Shown in pieces: positions 1 to 11,121 of a stretch of 64,000 nucleotides of DNA. The stretch is from Myotis daubentonii (lineage: Eukaryota > Chordata > Mammalia > Chiroptera > Vespertilionidae), in the NCBI RefSeq assembly GCF_963259705.1, contig NC_081840.1:4025062-4089061 (forward strand), in the 5' to 3' direction. Position numbers and translations under genes: made by a program. The notes under the pieces were generated by a model that made no database searches, had not been told where the DNA came from, and worked only from the letters and a program-made list of their open reading frames with translations. Numbering within the stretch: position 1 is the first letter of the stretch; every line of letters starts with the position of its first letter.

Positions 1-600
1 ATCATCTGAACAGTTGAGAATCCTTGTGCAAAAATCCAACCAGACTCTCCAGAGCCGCAGCCAATAGTCCACGGGCCCTCAGTTGCATTAAAGAACAAAG
101 AAAAATTGAAAAAGGAGCTCACGTCCACAGTTACAGCCTTCGTGTCCCCCTCCCCCTTTTACAAGGAGTCCCAAATTCAGCCCCTTGGTGCTGTGGCCCG
201 CCCACCTCTCACTTCCCTGGCCTGCGTCTTCCATCTCCATCCCTGGTGTACCCTTCAAGGTCCATGCCTAACGTGCCTTTCATGTTTTCATTTGAAGTCC
301 CACCCCTTCAGCCTGGTGACCTCCCCTGCTATCTGGGATTGGCAGGATCTCCACTCTTGTACTGACTCTTCTTCCCTTGAATTGCAGGTCTTTCTCTGCA
401 AGCCCACTCTTTCCAGCTGAGCTGTAGGCTTCTGACGACACAGGGGGACACTTCCTGGGTTCTCAGCTCTGCCCGGTGCCAAGCAGAGGGTTGTGCACGT
501 GAACCTGTGTTCATGCACCTGCTAGTGAAGCCACGCCTTCAAGGTTCCCTCACTGCAGACCTGAGCTCCTAGGAGGGTGTGCCATCTCTCCGTTCTGCAC
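1..600. other. Unannotated non-repetitive stretch
   Basis: Moderately GC-rich mammalian sequence without a recognisable repeat, RNA gene or coding exon. The open frames here (up to 113 codons) overlap in several phases and show no domain, so I treat them as chance. Confidence 0.5.
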
Positions 601-629
601 TTTGGAACCAGGTGGCATAGGTAGACATT

Positions 630-815
630 CTGGCCGGGCCACTTCCTGGATGTGACTTTGGATCCATTAGGTAAATTCTCCATGCCTTTGTTTCCCCACC
701 TGTCAAATGGAGAGAGCCAGAGTGTCTGTTTCCCGGGGCGTTGTGAGGATTAAATGAGTGAACACATGTAATGCACTCAACCAGGCCTGCCCGTTGTTAG
801 CGCTCAATATGGGTC
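630..815 (+). mobile_element. MIR SINE fragment
   Basis: The order of short blocks follows the MIR core and 3' part: a 'cacttcctggatgtgac' block, a 'tttgtttccccacctgt' block, a 'gttgtgaggattaaatgag' block, and a 'gcgctcaatatgg' end. It is heavily diverged, as expected for a pre-eutherian repeat. The reading as MIR is from memory of the consensus, not an alignment. Confidence 0.7.
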
Positions 816-999
816 AGCTCTTAAGTACACAGGATAGGATCCCAGAGACTCAGAAAGAGCTCTCTGTCCAGTCTCTGCCAGTGCAGATTGAAAAACACAT
901 GTTCAGGGAGGCTGAGAGCCCAGGCCAAGGTCACGTCCATGAGGCCAGCTTGTGATAGGGGCCCAGCCAAGACCTCAGAATCTGTGTCAGTGAACTTCA

Positions 1000-1011
1000 T
1001 TGTGTGTGTGC

Positions 1012-1084
<73 letters not shown>

Positions 1085-1113
1085 GGAGAGAGAGAGAGAG
1101 GGAGAGAGAGAGG
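1000..1113. repeat. Compound (TG)n(GA)n microsatellite
   Basis: About 28 bp of TG repeat with one interrupting C is followed directly by about 85 bp of nearly pure GA repeat with a few interruptions. It reads through on both strands as artificial low-complexity open frames. Confidence 0.97.
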
Positions 1114-1259
1114 AAGGTGGGGAGGCTGGTAGGATGGGGCGAGAAGGCAACACTAGCCTGTTTCCAAATCTGAGCAGATTTCTAATTAGGATAACATTCA
1201 GCTGTTCTCTGGAGGAAATCTAAGAAAGGAGGCAGCCATCTCGGGCTGCTCAGAAGCAC

Positions 1260-2110
1260 ACGGTGGCAGAAGGTAATCAAGCTTCCTTGAACCCGCGCCG
1301 CCCGCCTAGGGATCGGCACGCACTATCTTTGTTTCCCTCACGCTTCCCCGAGCCTTTAGCAATCGCTAACAATCCTATTTACTCTGTGTACCAAACACAG
1401 CTCCCGTCGCCATCGCACTATTTTTATCTAATATTGGAATTTCTCTCCCTAAGAGGAGCCTGGAATATATTATGATATCTGCAGAATGAACGATGTGCAG
1501 CCTCCACAGTGCAGACCCGGTGCTCATGGCGCCAGGCTCCAGCGCAAATGGAGGAATCATTCCGTTTTCCTTTGAAAGGAAATTCAATTGGATATGTTCT
1601 CAGAAAAGCAACATCATGTTTATTTCAAAAAATATTCTTGCAAACTTTGGGCTTCAGAACCAATTTCTTCATATCTCTGGGTGGGGCGCACCGTCCTATA
1701 ATGTGTAGCGTAGCTTCCCTGCAGAAATTGAGGCTGTCGTCTTGTTCCCACGCCAGGCAGGGCCCGCTAGCAGCACGGTCACCATTGTTTCCATATGTAA
1801 TAGGTCAAAAACACCTGATAGTGTTTGAGGCGTTGCAAAGAATTCTTTCAACGTGTCTTAGAATGACGGGGGGTGGGGATTTAAGGTCCCCCATTGTGCT
1901 GAGAAAGAGGCTAGTCTACACCACCGGCAATATTATTGAGCGACTGCTGAGCCCCCAGTGGCTCGGCTGGCGGCATTGAGTGTTTAACATGGGCAACATA
2001 ATTTTGTTGTTCCTTTTACCCTTTCTGCGGAGCAGCCACTCTGATGGTAGCAGTAATGCCATTGATAATATCCTCCGCTTAGTTCAGCAGCTTAGAGAGC
2101 ACGAGAGTCC
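1260..2110. other. Repeat-free block, candidate conserved non-coding DNA
   Basis: No repeat family is recognisable. The block holds CpGs near 1292-1345 and AT-rich stretches with homeodomain-like and POU-like motifs. It carries overlapping open frames (the longest 156 codons, 1509-1979) without a domain I recognise. Such composition is typical of ancient regulatory DNA around developmental genes, but only an alignment would show conservation. Confidence 0.3.
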
Positions 2111-2812
2111 GCAGTGAAGGAAGTGCTGGTCCTCTTCCCTGTCTCCTCATCTCTTGAGTTTGTCTCCAGGTTCTATCTCCCCTTAAAGATTTTAAAAAAA
2201 AAAGAATTCCTACAGTTCAAACCAGTAAGCCCTCTGGGACTCCCTAAGTGGATCTCTACCGTTTTCAGCGAGGAAAGCTATTTGCAGATGAAGCTCAGAA
2301 AGGTGAGCATCTTCCCAGAACCACAGGCAATGAATGACCGTCTGAGGACCAAGACATGGGCCTCTTCCTCAGACCCTTCCATTCGGTCATGAGGCTGCTT
2401 CTTGGCTAGTCTTCAGCCCATTAAGACAAAGCAGCCCAACCAACTAACCATGGGCCTTCCCACTGGATCTCTGAGCCTCCCCAGATCCCAGTCCTCAGAA
2501 GGTGGCTAACAGAGGGTTAGGAAAGTCAAGTAAAAAGTCTTTCTTTTTAGTGTCCAGGAGCCTGATGGGGTAGCATCCCTCAAAGCAAGAGCCCCTTGCT
2601 CAGGCACAGGGGTGGGTACAGAGCAAGGTCAGGTAAGTTCGGGAAAATTCTTGTTTCAACAGTTTCGTTCCAGCTGGATTTCTAGGTCCAGGCCCATTTA
2701 AGGGACTAATGTTCATCATGAATGTCCAAGAGAGACCATGGCAAAGTGTTTTCAAAATTATTTGTCTGGAGAATCTTTTTAGTTTTTTCCATAGAATAGC
2801 TTATGGGCAGGG
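2111..2812. other. Unannotated non-repetitive stretch
   Basis: Ordinary mammalian non-coding sequence. I recognise no repeat, exon or RNA gene here. Confidence 0.4.
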
Positions 2813-3225
2813 TTCATGGTCAGTGAACTATGGTTCTCAGGCCTATCTGGCTAGCCACCTTTTTTGTAAATAAAGTTTTATTGGAACACAGAACTGATTG
2901 TTTGTTGACATATTCTCTATAGCAGGGGTCCTCAAACTACGGTCCCTGGGCCACATGCAAATACAAATATTGTATCTGTTCCCGTTTTGTTTTTTTACTT
3001 CAAGATAAGATATGTGCAGTGTGCATATGAATTTGTTCATAGTTTTTTTTTTTTTTTTTAACTATAGTCTGGCCCTCCAACGGTCTGAGGGACAGTGAAC
3101 TGGCCCCCTGTTTAAAAAGTTTGAGGACCCCTGCTCTACAGCTCCTTTTGCTCAACAAGAGCAGAATTAGGTTCTTGCAATAGAGACTGTATCTAGTTCT
3201 TTGCAGAATAAGGGTATAACCCTGT
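2813..3225 (+). mobile_element. Old MER58-like hAT-Charlie fragment, split by a younger hAT
   Basis: The block 'tttgtaaataaagttttat' followed by 'tggaacacag' is the hallmark of the MER58 group of non-autonomous hAT-Charlie elements. The right part (3134-3225) continues the same consensus ('gagactgtatctagttc'). The terminal repeats are decayed. A younger element at 2923-3133 interrupts it. The family name is from memory; the hAT assignment is firmer than the subfamily. Confidence 0.65.
2923..3133 (-). mobile_element. Complete 211-bp non-autonomous hAT element (nhAT type)
   Basis: Imperfect terminal inverted repeats begin with 'caggggtcctcaaact' at the left and end with 'gtttgaggacccctg' at the right. 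The element is flanked by an 8-bp target duplication, ctctatag (2915-2922) and ctctacag (3134-3141), with one mismatch; 8 bp is the hAT signature. A poly-T run of about 15 bp lies inside. There is no transposase, so it must have been mobilised in trans. Orientation is arbitrary. Confidence 0.9.
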
Positions 3226-3322
3226 AGAGAATACTAAAATGGGCTCCTTTTTCCTTTTATTACAAACTTAGAGTCTCAGTATTGATCCTCATAAGTCTTA
3301 TAGCCAGCATAGTTTTCCCCTT

Positions 3323-3541
3323 ATTTTTTTAAAAAATATAGTTTTATTTATTGCAGAGAGGAAGGGAGAGCGCGAGAGAGATAAACATCAATGATGAGAG
3401 AGAATCATTGATTGGCTGCCTCCTGCATGCCCCACATTGGGGATTGAGCCCACAACCTGTGCATGTGCCCCAACTGGGAATTGAACTGTGACCTCCTGGT
3501 TCATAGGTCGACGCTCAACCACTGAGTCATGCCAGCTGGGC
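3323..3541 (-). mobile_element. Ves SINE, minus orientation
   Basis: Read on the minus strand it has a tRNA-like head ending in the 'ctcagtggttgag' block, the 'gattctctctcatcatt' body motif and an A-rich tail, which appears here as the T-rich left end. Diverged copies of a flanking sequence (tagttttcccctt at 3310-3322 and a similar sequence from 3542) may be the target duplication. Confidence 0.92.
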
Positions 3542-3545
3542 TAGT

Positions 3546-4640
3546 TTTTCTCTTCTTAATGATAAGATGGGACTTATCCCTAGAGATGGTCATTATGGGC
3601 CACATTTAGAGTTATATAACAGAGCTCTTTTACTTTCCATTCACAGATAAGTTATGTAAGACCCAGCCTGTGAGTATGACATCCCTGAAATCATGAAGAT
3701 GGCCAGTTCCTGAAAGGTGAATGGCAGTCCCTTCTACGTGGGGCTGAGAGGGAGAAATTGGAGCAAGAGGTATATCTCTATTGCATTGTGCACCCAAATT
3801 GGAGGGCCATTCAAAGTCCCCCAGTGAGCCGAAGTGCCGCTGAGCTCCCGCCTGGTGTGTGCCAATAGTTACAGGGCCTAGTAGGCAACTCGCTTTCGCT
3901 GGAGGTTTACATTTAGCTTTATGTTCTTTAATTTTTTCTTTGTTGCAGATTGGCTCCCAGTGAACTGAATATTAAAAAGATATTACAGGGAGGAACAACA
4001 GCCCGGCTGATTGTTTTCTCCCAAAATGGAAGCGATGATGAGCGAACGCTTTCATTTACATAAACAATCAGTTAAAGGGGCCTCGCCGAACATGAGCATT
4101 TATATTTGATGACATCCTGATTGTAGCCATAAATAACAATATTTTTACTGTTGGGTGATAAACCTCATTACTCAGCATGTTTTAGGTGAGTGCGCACTTA
4201 ACGGGGTGATAGGGAGATGATGGAAGGCGATGATGGGAGATGAAGGAGAGTGCTGGGCAGAGTGGGGGGAGACCACCTTGCCAATGAAGGTGGGTAATGA
4301 ATGACTTCACCCAGGGCCCTGTATGGTGAGGCCTTTGATTCATCCCAGGCTGACATGGACAAATGAAATAGATTGAAACAGAAAAGAGACGTCACTCACC
4401 CCACAAGCCTGTGTCCAGAGACAAAATGTGCCAGGCTCTGTCCTTGAGGAGCTGGTGGTCGGGAGGGATGACAGGGGCCCCCACAGCCAAGTGGTGGCAG
4501 GGCCATGGGATGAATGCATTGGAGCAAAGAATACAAGTTCCCCGGAGTAGTTTTAGTTGTGCACGTGATTCTGATTTTATTGTTTTGTTCTTTTGCTTTG
4601 TTTTGCCTTTTGACTGTTTATCTATTAATTTTAAAATTTT
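3546..4640. other. Unique stretch with an AT-rich candidate conserved block at about 3940-4190
   Basis: No repeat is recognised. Around 3940-4190 the sequence turns AT-rich and interspersed-repeat-free, with 'cataaataacaatattttt' and several TAAT/ATTA-type cores. This is the look of a conserved enhancer, but I cannot confirm it without alignment. Confidence 0.3.
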
Positions 4641-4800
4641 AGTTTCAAATTCTTGTACTAAGGTCTCACTTAATTCTGTAAAGCTCACTCACCTTTGGTG
4701 CACAGACTGATGACTTTTTATATATGTTCCCACTTATCTGACTGCCATCCTGATCAAGACACAGAATATTCCAGCAGCCTAGAGGTCAAGTCTTCCTTTT
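4640..4800 (-). mobile_element. Possible old L1 3' fragment
   Basis: The order 'ctgatgactttttatatat', then 'atcaagacacagaatattc', resembles a segment common in ancient L1 3' regions. It is short and diverged, and the assignment is tentative. Confidence 0.35.
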
Positions 4801-5241
4801 TAAATAGGAATTCTTGAATTAATCAAATGTTTTAAACCCAAGGGTACCCTTCTTTATAAACCCAGGAAAAAGATCATAGAGACAAATATAGAAATACGTT
4901 AAGAAAAGATGTGAAAGAGGCAGGTATTTGGTTAAGCCAGATACTTCCATCTGATGTTTCTGTAAAAGTATTTTTTTGAATAATATTAACATTTAAATCA
5001 GTAGACTTTTGGGTGAATCAGATTGTCATGCATAATGTGGTGGGCAGGTCTTAACTATTAAGACCCGCAATCAGGTGAAGGTCTTAATAGAAGAATGGCC
5101 TTCCCTGAACAAGAAGGAATTATGCCAGCAGATGGCCTTTGAACTTGAACTGTAACTCTTCCCTGGGTCTCCAGACTGCTCCCTAAGCTGCAGATTTTAG
5201 ACTTACAAAGCTTCCACAACCATATGAGCCAACTCCTAAAA
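4801..5241. other. Unannotated non-repetitive stretch
   Basis: Sequence between the possible L1 fragment and the CT microsatellite, with no feature that I can recognise. Confidence 0.4.
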
Positions 5242-5263
5242 TCTCTCTCTGTCTCTCTCTGTC

Positions 5264-5314
<51 letters not shown>
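5242..5314. repeat. (TCTCTCTG)n / (TC)n microsatellite
   Basis: Four CT runs separated by single Gs lead into a pure CT tract of about 45 bp. Confidence 0.96.
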
Positions 5315-5317
<3 letters not shown>

Positions 5318-5590
5318 CATATCCTGTTGGTTCCATTTCTTCAGATAACCCAGGCTAATACACCCCACAAAACCATCCTATTTTGGTGGTTTTCATGATG
5401 CTAGGCAGCAACCTCTTTAAAAAAAAGAAAAGAAAAAGAATTGTCTTTGACGTTCTGAAGGCCTGTGTTGGAATTTTGGCCTGGGACCTGACTAATGTTT
5501 TTACAGCCACAGGTGTCTTAGCCTTATTCTCCTCATTGTTATAGAGAGGTAATGAAATCTGTGCTCTAGTCTACTTGAGAGAATTAAATG

Positions 5591-5804
5591 TTTTTTCTTT
5601 TTATTGATTTCAGAGAGAGGAAGGGAAAGGGACCGAGAGTTAGAAACATCAGTGATGAGAGAGAATCATCTATCGGCTGCCTCCTGTTTGCCCCCTACTG
5701 GTGGTGGAGCCCACAGCAACCTGGGCATGTGCCATGACTGGAAATTAAACTGTGACCTCCTGGCTCATGGGTGGACACTCAATCACTGAGACACATTGGC
5801 CAGG
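5591..5804 (-). mobile_element. Ves SINE with 20-bp target duplication
   Basis: Minus-orientation Ves: T-rich tail complement, 'gatttcagagagaggaagg', 'gatgagagagaatcat', and a tRNA-like head complement at the right. It is flanked by 20-bp direct repeats beginning ctacttg (5571-5590 and 5805-5824) that differ at two positions, showing L1-type target-primed insertion. Body divergence suggests a middle-aged copy. Confidence 0.95.
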
Positions 5805-5824
5805 CTACTTGCGAGAATTAAGTG

Positions 5825-6485
5825 ATGAGTGATATTTCACCTGGACTATGATGAACACTGGCCACATGTGGGCTCCTCCTCCTTCCTTCTGAAGGCAGAC
5901 CACATTCTCCCGACGGAAATCAGCAAAGAGAGAATTGGGGAAAAGGGTGAATGAAGCGCCAATTCCTTTCCTTTAATTCAAGTTTGATCGCTATGGCTTA
6001 GTATCATCAGAAACTGGTCGAACATTGGATGGCTTGGGGAGGGACTTTAACTTGGAGCAAGACAATTAAGTAAAAGAAGACAGATAGTTACAAAATAAGG
6101 TCTCTGGTCCTAAATATTTCTGTTTATTTCCCTCACGGATGCCCTGATGTGTTAACTAGCATTTGGCTATTTCACAGTTGCTACAATCATTTTGTCAAAG
6201 GTTGTAGGGTTTTCTTTATCTTTGAAGAAAAAGTTAGTTTACAGTTTATTAACTTAGAGTACTGGAAATTCCTCCCAAGGGCTTTTCAGCTGCAACAAGA
6301 CCTCAGAAAAGTGAGTCCTTAGCACCAATCTGGAAGACTTAAAAACATGAATAGCTATCATTGAAACAGCAGGGGGAAAATAGATTCTCCTTTTTACTCT
6401 CTTTGCACTAGGAATCAAGTTTTATTATTTTCCTCATAAACACCTTGAGTCTGACTTTTCAGTACCACTCCCCTCCCCAAAAACA
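5825..6485. other. Unannotated non-repetitive stretch
   Basis: AT-leaning sequence without a recognised repeat or exon. Confidence 0.4.
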
Positions 6486-6725
6486 AATAGCTACTTTCTA
6501 TAATGATGATAATTATATAGCGCCTAAGGGCTTAAAACACATCCACTTGCATGCTTTCTATTAACATACAATGAGCTCACCCCAGAAAAGGAAGATATTT
6601 GTTGATTATCTCTTTTTTAGTAGGAGGAATTGAAACTCAGGGAGGCTGTCTGGCTTAACCTAAGTCAGGTAGCTACAGGTGGCTGAGAAGGGTCTAGAAA
6701 CAGGTCTCTTTGGGTACTAAACCTG
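6486..6725 (-). mobile_element. MIR-like fragment
   Basis: The succession 'aatgatgataattatatag', 'gaattgaaactcagggagg' and a 'ggtagctacaggtggct' block follows the MIR consensus read on the minus strand. Confidence 0.5.
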
Positions 6726-6894
6726 TGCACGTTTTTTGTGATAATGAGCTGTATGTCCACATTAAACACATTGAACAACCAAGCTGAGGACCAGCTTCCT
6801 CCCAATACCTAGGTCCCGCCCTCCACCTTGCTTATTATTTTTCCTTCCCATCTTTGGAGACAGATCCAGATATGTTTAGATCTTGATAACTCAA

Positions 6895-6941
6895 GACTCA
6901 TTCCCACTCTGAGCCCAAAGTTATCAGAGTGGGAATGAGTC
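6895..6941. repeat. Perfect hairpin: 18-bp arms, 11-nt loop
   Basis: The left arm is gactcattcccactctga (6895-6912), the loop is 11 nt, and the right arm (6924-6941) is its exact reverse complement. It is not a transposon end that I know. It could be a small inverted duplication or a structured RNA element. The stem is too short to call a microRNA precursor. Confidence 0.9.
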
Positions 6942-7178
6942 CCTCCAAAGTGACACAGTGTAAGTGAGCAAAGGGATCTCCTGTTTGGAGTTCAAGTCCT
7001 CTCTCTGACATGTAAAAAGTCCATGTTTCTTCTCTCTAACTTCAGTTTTCCCACTTGAAAATGGGAAGAGCAATATCCAACTGGCAGCATGCTTATCACT
7101 ATTGAATAAACAATATGCTCCCATGTACAATGGTTAGAGTCAAGTATACAATAGGTGTTTAATAAGTTAGCAAACAAA
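6942..7178 (+). mobile_element. MIR-like fragment
   Basis: It shows the plus-strand MIR order: 'gttttcccacttgaaaatgg', then a 'caatatccaactggcag' block, ending near 'caataggtgtttaataag'. It is diverged. Confidence 0.55.
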
Positions 7179-7259
7179 GAAAGATGCCTAAGAAATGGTG
7201 TGATTTCTGCCTCATCTGATCCTGCCACTAAAAACATAAAAAAGGAGTAAATTCATGTG

Positions 7260-7365
7260 GAGTGTGTCTCCTGTACCAGCATCCATGCCAGGTGTTTGTA
7301 CATGTGTTAAATGAATTCAACCCCACTTCAACTCGGATAAGCATTACATCTACCATTTTGGGAGC
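7260..7365 (-). mobile_element. MIR-like fragment
   Basis: The blocks 'ccatgccaggtgtttgtac' and 'aatgaattcaaccccactt' suggest a decayed minus-strand MIR. Weak. Confidence 0.35.
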
Positions 7366-7700
7366 AAGGGGGTATAGAGTATAGCACCTTCCTGAGAGTG
7401 AGGCCTCAAATTCCCTTGAGCTCTGACTAATTCCTCTGCCTTTTCCAATATGCCCTGTGCTGGTGGAAAGCGGGTCCTTTTATGGGGTCATAGGAAAGCA
7501 TTTTGGGACCCACTCTTGGGAGGATGAGGTGTAGTGGTGAGACTTGTCGAGGCAGAAATGAAAGACTGTCCCAGGACCACAAATCTCATCTCTGTCCATC
7601 CTGCTGTGAAAGAAAGCCAGCCTTTTCCTCATTGAGCCCAAAAGAAAGACGAGGTCCAGAAATTCGGTGCCATCAGTTTAGTCCAGGCCAAAGCTTAACC

Positions 7701-7798
7701 CAGCTCAGTCTCTGCCCCCTTCACTGGCTTGGTCTCTGCCATCTCCACCAGCTTGGTCCCTGCCCCCTCTGCCAGCTCAGTCTCTGCCCCTTCTATAC
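7701..7798. repeat. 24-bp minisatellite, about four units
   Basis: Four successive units of about 24 bp start near 7701, 7725, 7750 and 7774 with the pattern cagctcagtctctgccccct or cagcttggtccctgccccct. The open frames across this stretch are products of the repeat. Confidence 0.85.
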
Positions 7799-7994
7799 TC
7801 CCTCAACAAGCCCCAGTCTCTGTCCCCAGCTGCAGTTCCCCTGGTGCTGCATTGCTGTACCCAGGCTTGCACTTGGAGTTTGTGCTTAGAGTCCACCTGG
7901 CTGCCAGGCTGCACAGCTGGTGGTCAGTCCCACATGGCTGCCATGGAAAGAGAACACATGAGAGTGCCAATGCACTAAAATCCTTGTTACCAAG

Positions 7995-8022
7995 TGAGAG
8001 AGAGCGAGAGAGAGAGAGAGCG
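7995..8022. repeat. (GA)n microsatellite
   Basis: An imperfect GA run with two interrupting GC steps. Confidence 0.9.
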
Positions 8023-9300
8023 CTTGCCTTTATTTAGCTTCCATCATCTTGAGCTTTCAAACTGATCAATCTCCCAATTTTTTCCAGCTGATGCTGGGTC
8101 CTCCTCCTAACAGTCCATTTCCTAGATTTGCTGAGTTTTCTGTCCGTTATCTGAACCAATCCTTCTCCCAGGCTACACACTTCCTCCTGGTGGTGCCATC
8201 TTAGTTCCTACTGCCCATGGGCCCAGCAGAGGAATTTCCCCTTTATTGTTCTAACCCTCCTCCTGGTAATCCCTGCTGAGGACTGCTAGTGATCTTTCAG
8301 CCCACTTTGGGGATTAGGGCCTGAGGGCAGAGGGTGTAGGGGTTCCCTGGGGAGTCTATGAATGCCACAACTTCCTAGTGAAGCAGGTTCAATGTCCAAC
8401 TCAGCTCCCTCACCTATTATGCTGAATGCCCGATTCCCTTTTTTTACTTATACATACCTATGCTAACATCTCCAGTGGGCTTTCTGGTCTACCCAGTGTC
8501 TACTCTACCGAATTAAAGACCAAACGTGTGTTTGGTACCAAGGATCTTTTACTCAGTTCTGTTGCTGGAGGATGGGGTTGGTAGGATTCCTTCCTTGCTC
8601 TTGCAATATCTTTAGAAAAGGAATTTTAAGATTTGCACAGGAGAAAGGGTGGTTTTTATTGGTGTGGAATTCTATTTCTCAGGTAGCAAAGTCCCATTGT
8701 CCTTAAATCAGTCCTAGAAAATACATAGGCAGGGCTCCAGCAGAGCCAAAAGCCAAGCCAGTGTCCAGAGTTTCTGTTCTATGGTGGAGTGGAGTCCAAA
8801 GCATCAGGCTAGATTCAGTTCACTAATCCATCATGTGGGTTTGCGGGCAAATGCAGAGGAGCGCACTCCTGCAAACAGGAGTTCTGAGAGAGCAAGAGAG
8901 CCAGGAGCACAAGAGACAAACAAGAGATCCCTTTGTTCAAGAGTTTAAATAATAAATTTCCAGTGCTTGCAGTGGCCACACCTATTCTGATTTGTTCCTG
9001 GTGTGACTGACAGGTGAGCATCTTCCCAGGTCACCCAGACCTAACTGGGCAGGGGTCTAAACTGCCTTTGTCCAGTCCCTTTCCCCATCAATCTGTGGGG
9101 AACAGAGCTGGGGAGTGACAACTGCAGCTTTCTGGCATGGCTAGGTTACCTAGTCTTCCCTTTCCTGTCATTTAATAACCAGGTTATTATCAAGGTGTCA
9201 GTCCACACAGCGGCCATGGGGGTGAAAGTTGGAACTATACAATAAAAGTAGGTCAGATGTGGACTTCATCTGACCAGCAAAGACACAAGGAAAAAACAGT
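8023..9300 (-). other. Unclassified block, possibly derived from an endogenous retroviral LTR
   Basis: Read on the minus strand the block contains 'accaataaaaaccaccc', a TATA-like 'tttattatttaaactc' and a small hairpin around 8856-8876. This arrangement can occur in LTRs. I see no clear TG...CA boundaries, target duplication, primer-binding site or retroviral reading frame, so this is a weak suggestion only. It could equally be unique sequence. Confidence 0.2.
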
Positions 9301-11010
9301 TACACACAATATTCACAAATATTTCTTGCTTTGGAACCTAATTTAGAACAAATCAAGTTGCATAGTTCATGCAATTATAAAATGGAACATTTTGTAGCTG
9401 TGTCATGTTCGGAAGCGATGAAGTATCATCTAGTAGCTATGGAATGCAAAGGTGATTTTAAAGCTGCATTTCAAGAGGTGCTGAAATGGGCCATGCAGGG
9501 GAGTTGCAGCCATTGGTGCCGGAGTGGAAGCGCAAGCTGAAAGTGCAGCCAGAAACGCAGTAAAAACAGACTATTAACCCAGTTTCTGCAACGTGTATGA
9601 CAGGTAATTCCGTTACCTTTGGCCTTGGATGTGTGTGTCGTGTGGTATGTGCCCCTCTCTCAACCCCTGCTGTACATTCAGACCTGGGGCAGGTGGCATG
9701 GGGCTGGCTGGAGCGGCAAGAGCCTGGTGAGCATGGGCAGGAGGCTCAGAAGAGGGACCTTTGTCATTTACTCTGCAAGTGATGGAGATTCTCTCATGGT
9801 CCAGAATGAATTGTCCCTTGGGACCCTCAGCAAGAATAACATGATTCACTTTTATAGCAACGCATGTTATACAAAGTCTTTGGTTGCTGGAGGAAGCCAT
9901 CTCATCGGGCATGCCTGCAGGGGAACTCTCTTGTGCCCTTTTCTCTCTCTTGCCCCTAATTTTCTCAAGGGCACAGGAGATGCCTGGCATGCGGGATGGT
10001 AATGAGGTGGCCAACTTTTCTAACATCAGAATTTCAATAAGGACGGAATTTGCCTCCAAAGAGGACAGTGATCTTTTCATGAACACTGTCCTTTGTCCTG
10101 AGGCACCGAAATCCCCAAATCCCTGAAATATTTCATCTGCAGATAAGATAATGTTGCTCTAGCCTGGGTTGAAAAAGAAAGAGGGGGGGAAAAGCCATCT
10201 ATCAGATGTAGCCTGGAAAGTCTTGTCGCTTGGGGAGAAGGTAAATTAAAGGCTTCTATCTTATCTGTATTTCAATTAAAATCTTATTTTTGGTCCCCAA
10301 CAGTGCAGCCCTTCGAAGTCTTTCCACAGGAAAAAAAAAATAATGCCATTTTCATAGGTGGACGTTGGAGAAATCTTCAATGGGCATTTCTGTATATGAC
10401 ATGGGCTATCTTTCATGTGTGGGAGAAAGGACACAAATAATGTTTTGAAAGAGACGGGAAACTTTGCAAAGGTGGAAAGGGCAGCGGACGGGGGTACCCT
10501 GGTGATTCTCTCTTGCAGGGTCTCCCCTCCCCACACTGAGGCCTCAATGGAATATTTGCAAACCCACCTCATGTACTTAAGAAGTCACAGCAAAGAGGGC
10601 GGAGGGGACACACCCAGGGAAAGGAGATGGGAGCTGAATATCTGAATATCTTGTCAGAATCCTTTCGGATGCTCAGTTCAGGGTCAGCAAAGATGATGGA
10701 GAGAGAGAAGCCAGTGTTGAGTTAGAGGATATTGTCCAGGAAAGGAACTTGCCCTGAAACAGCCTGGTAGGACGCAGTGACTGGGACCTAAGCCCCCCTC
10801 CCATGAACAGCCATAGACTAAAGCAGGCGTCAAGCAATAGATCACTCGATCAACCGAGCCATCAATAAAGCTATATTCAAGAAGATACAGAGCTATATTC
10901 CAAGGTAACATAAGGCAAGTGTAAAATGTGAGTTTTCAAGCTGTAGGAAGGAAAGCTGAATGAGGAGTTTCTGTGTGCAAGGCTGTGCTGTGTAACTACC
11001 GGTGGGAGGG
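9301..11010. other. Unannotated non-repetitive stretch
   Basis: No interspersed repeat is recognised. Open frames of up to 157 codons on both strands at 9613-10086 overlap antiparallel, which argues against coding. Part of 10130-10300 is AT-rich and could be conserved non-coding DNA. Confidence 0.4.
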
Positions 11011-11121
11011 GCGGGGAGGAGGGGAGGAAGAAGCTGGCCCTGGGCTGCAGGGAGGAGGGAGGGAGGAGGAGAGAGGAGGGAGGAGGGAGGAGGAGGAATG
11101 AGGAGGGAGGAGGGAGGAGGT
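11008..11121. repeat. Purine-rich (GGAGGGA)n low-complexity tract
   Basis: Over 100 bp of nearly pure G and A on the plus strand with GGA/GGGA spacing, interrupted at 11035-11050. Confidence 0.9.

Noticed and set aside
5183..5368. Arg/Glu-alternating open frame
   Set aside because: Translation of the (TC)n microsatellite; the same applies at 821-1223, 18731-19067 and 54860-55310.
6895..6941. microRNA precursor
   Set aside because: The stem is only 18 bp and perfectly paired, shorter than the roughly 30-bp stem of typical precursors.
8023..9300. Full endogenous retrovirus
   Set aside because: At most a possible LTR; no gag/pol/env-like frames, primer-binding site or matching second LTR could be seen.
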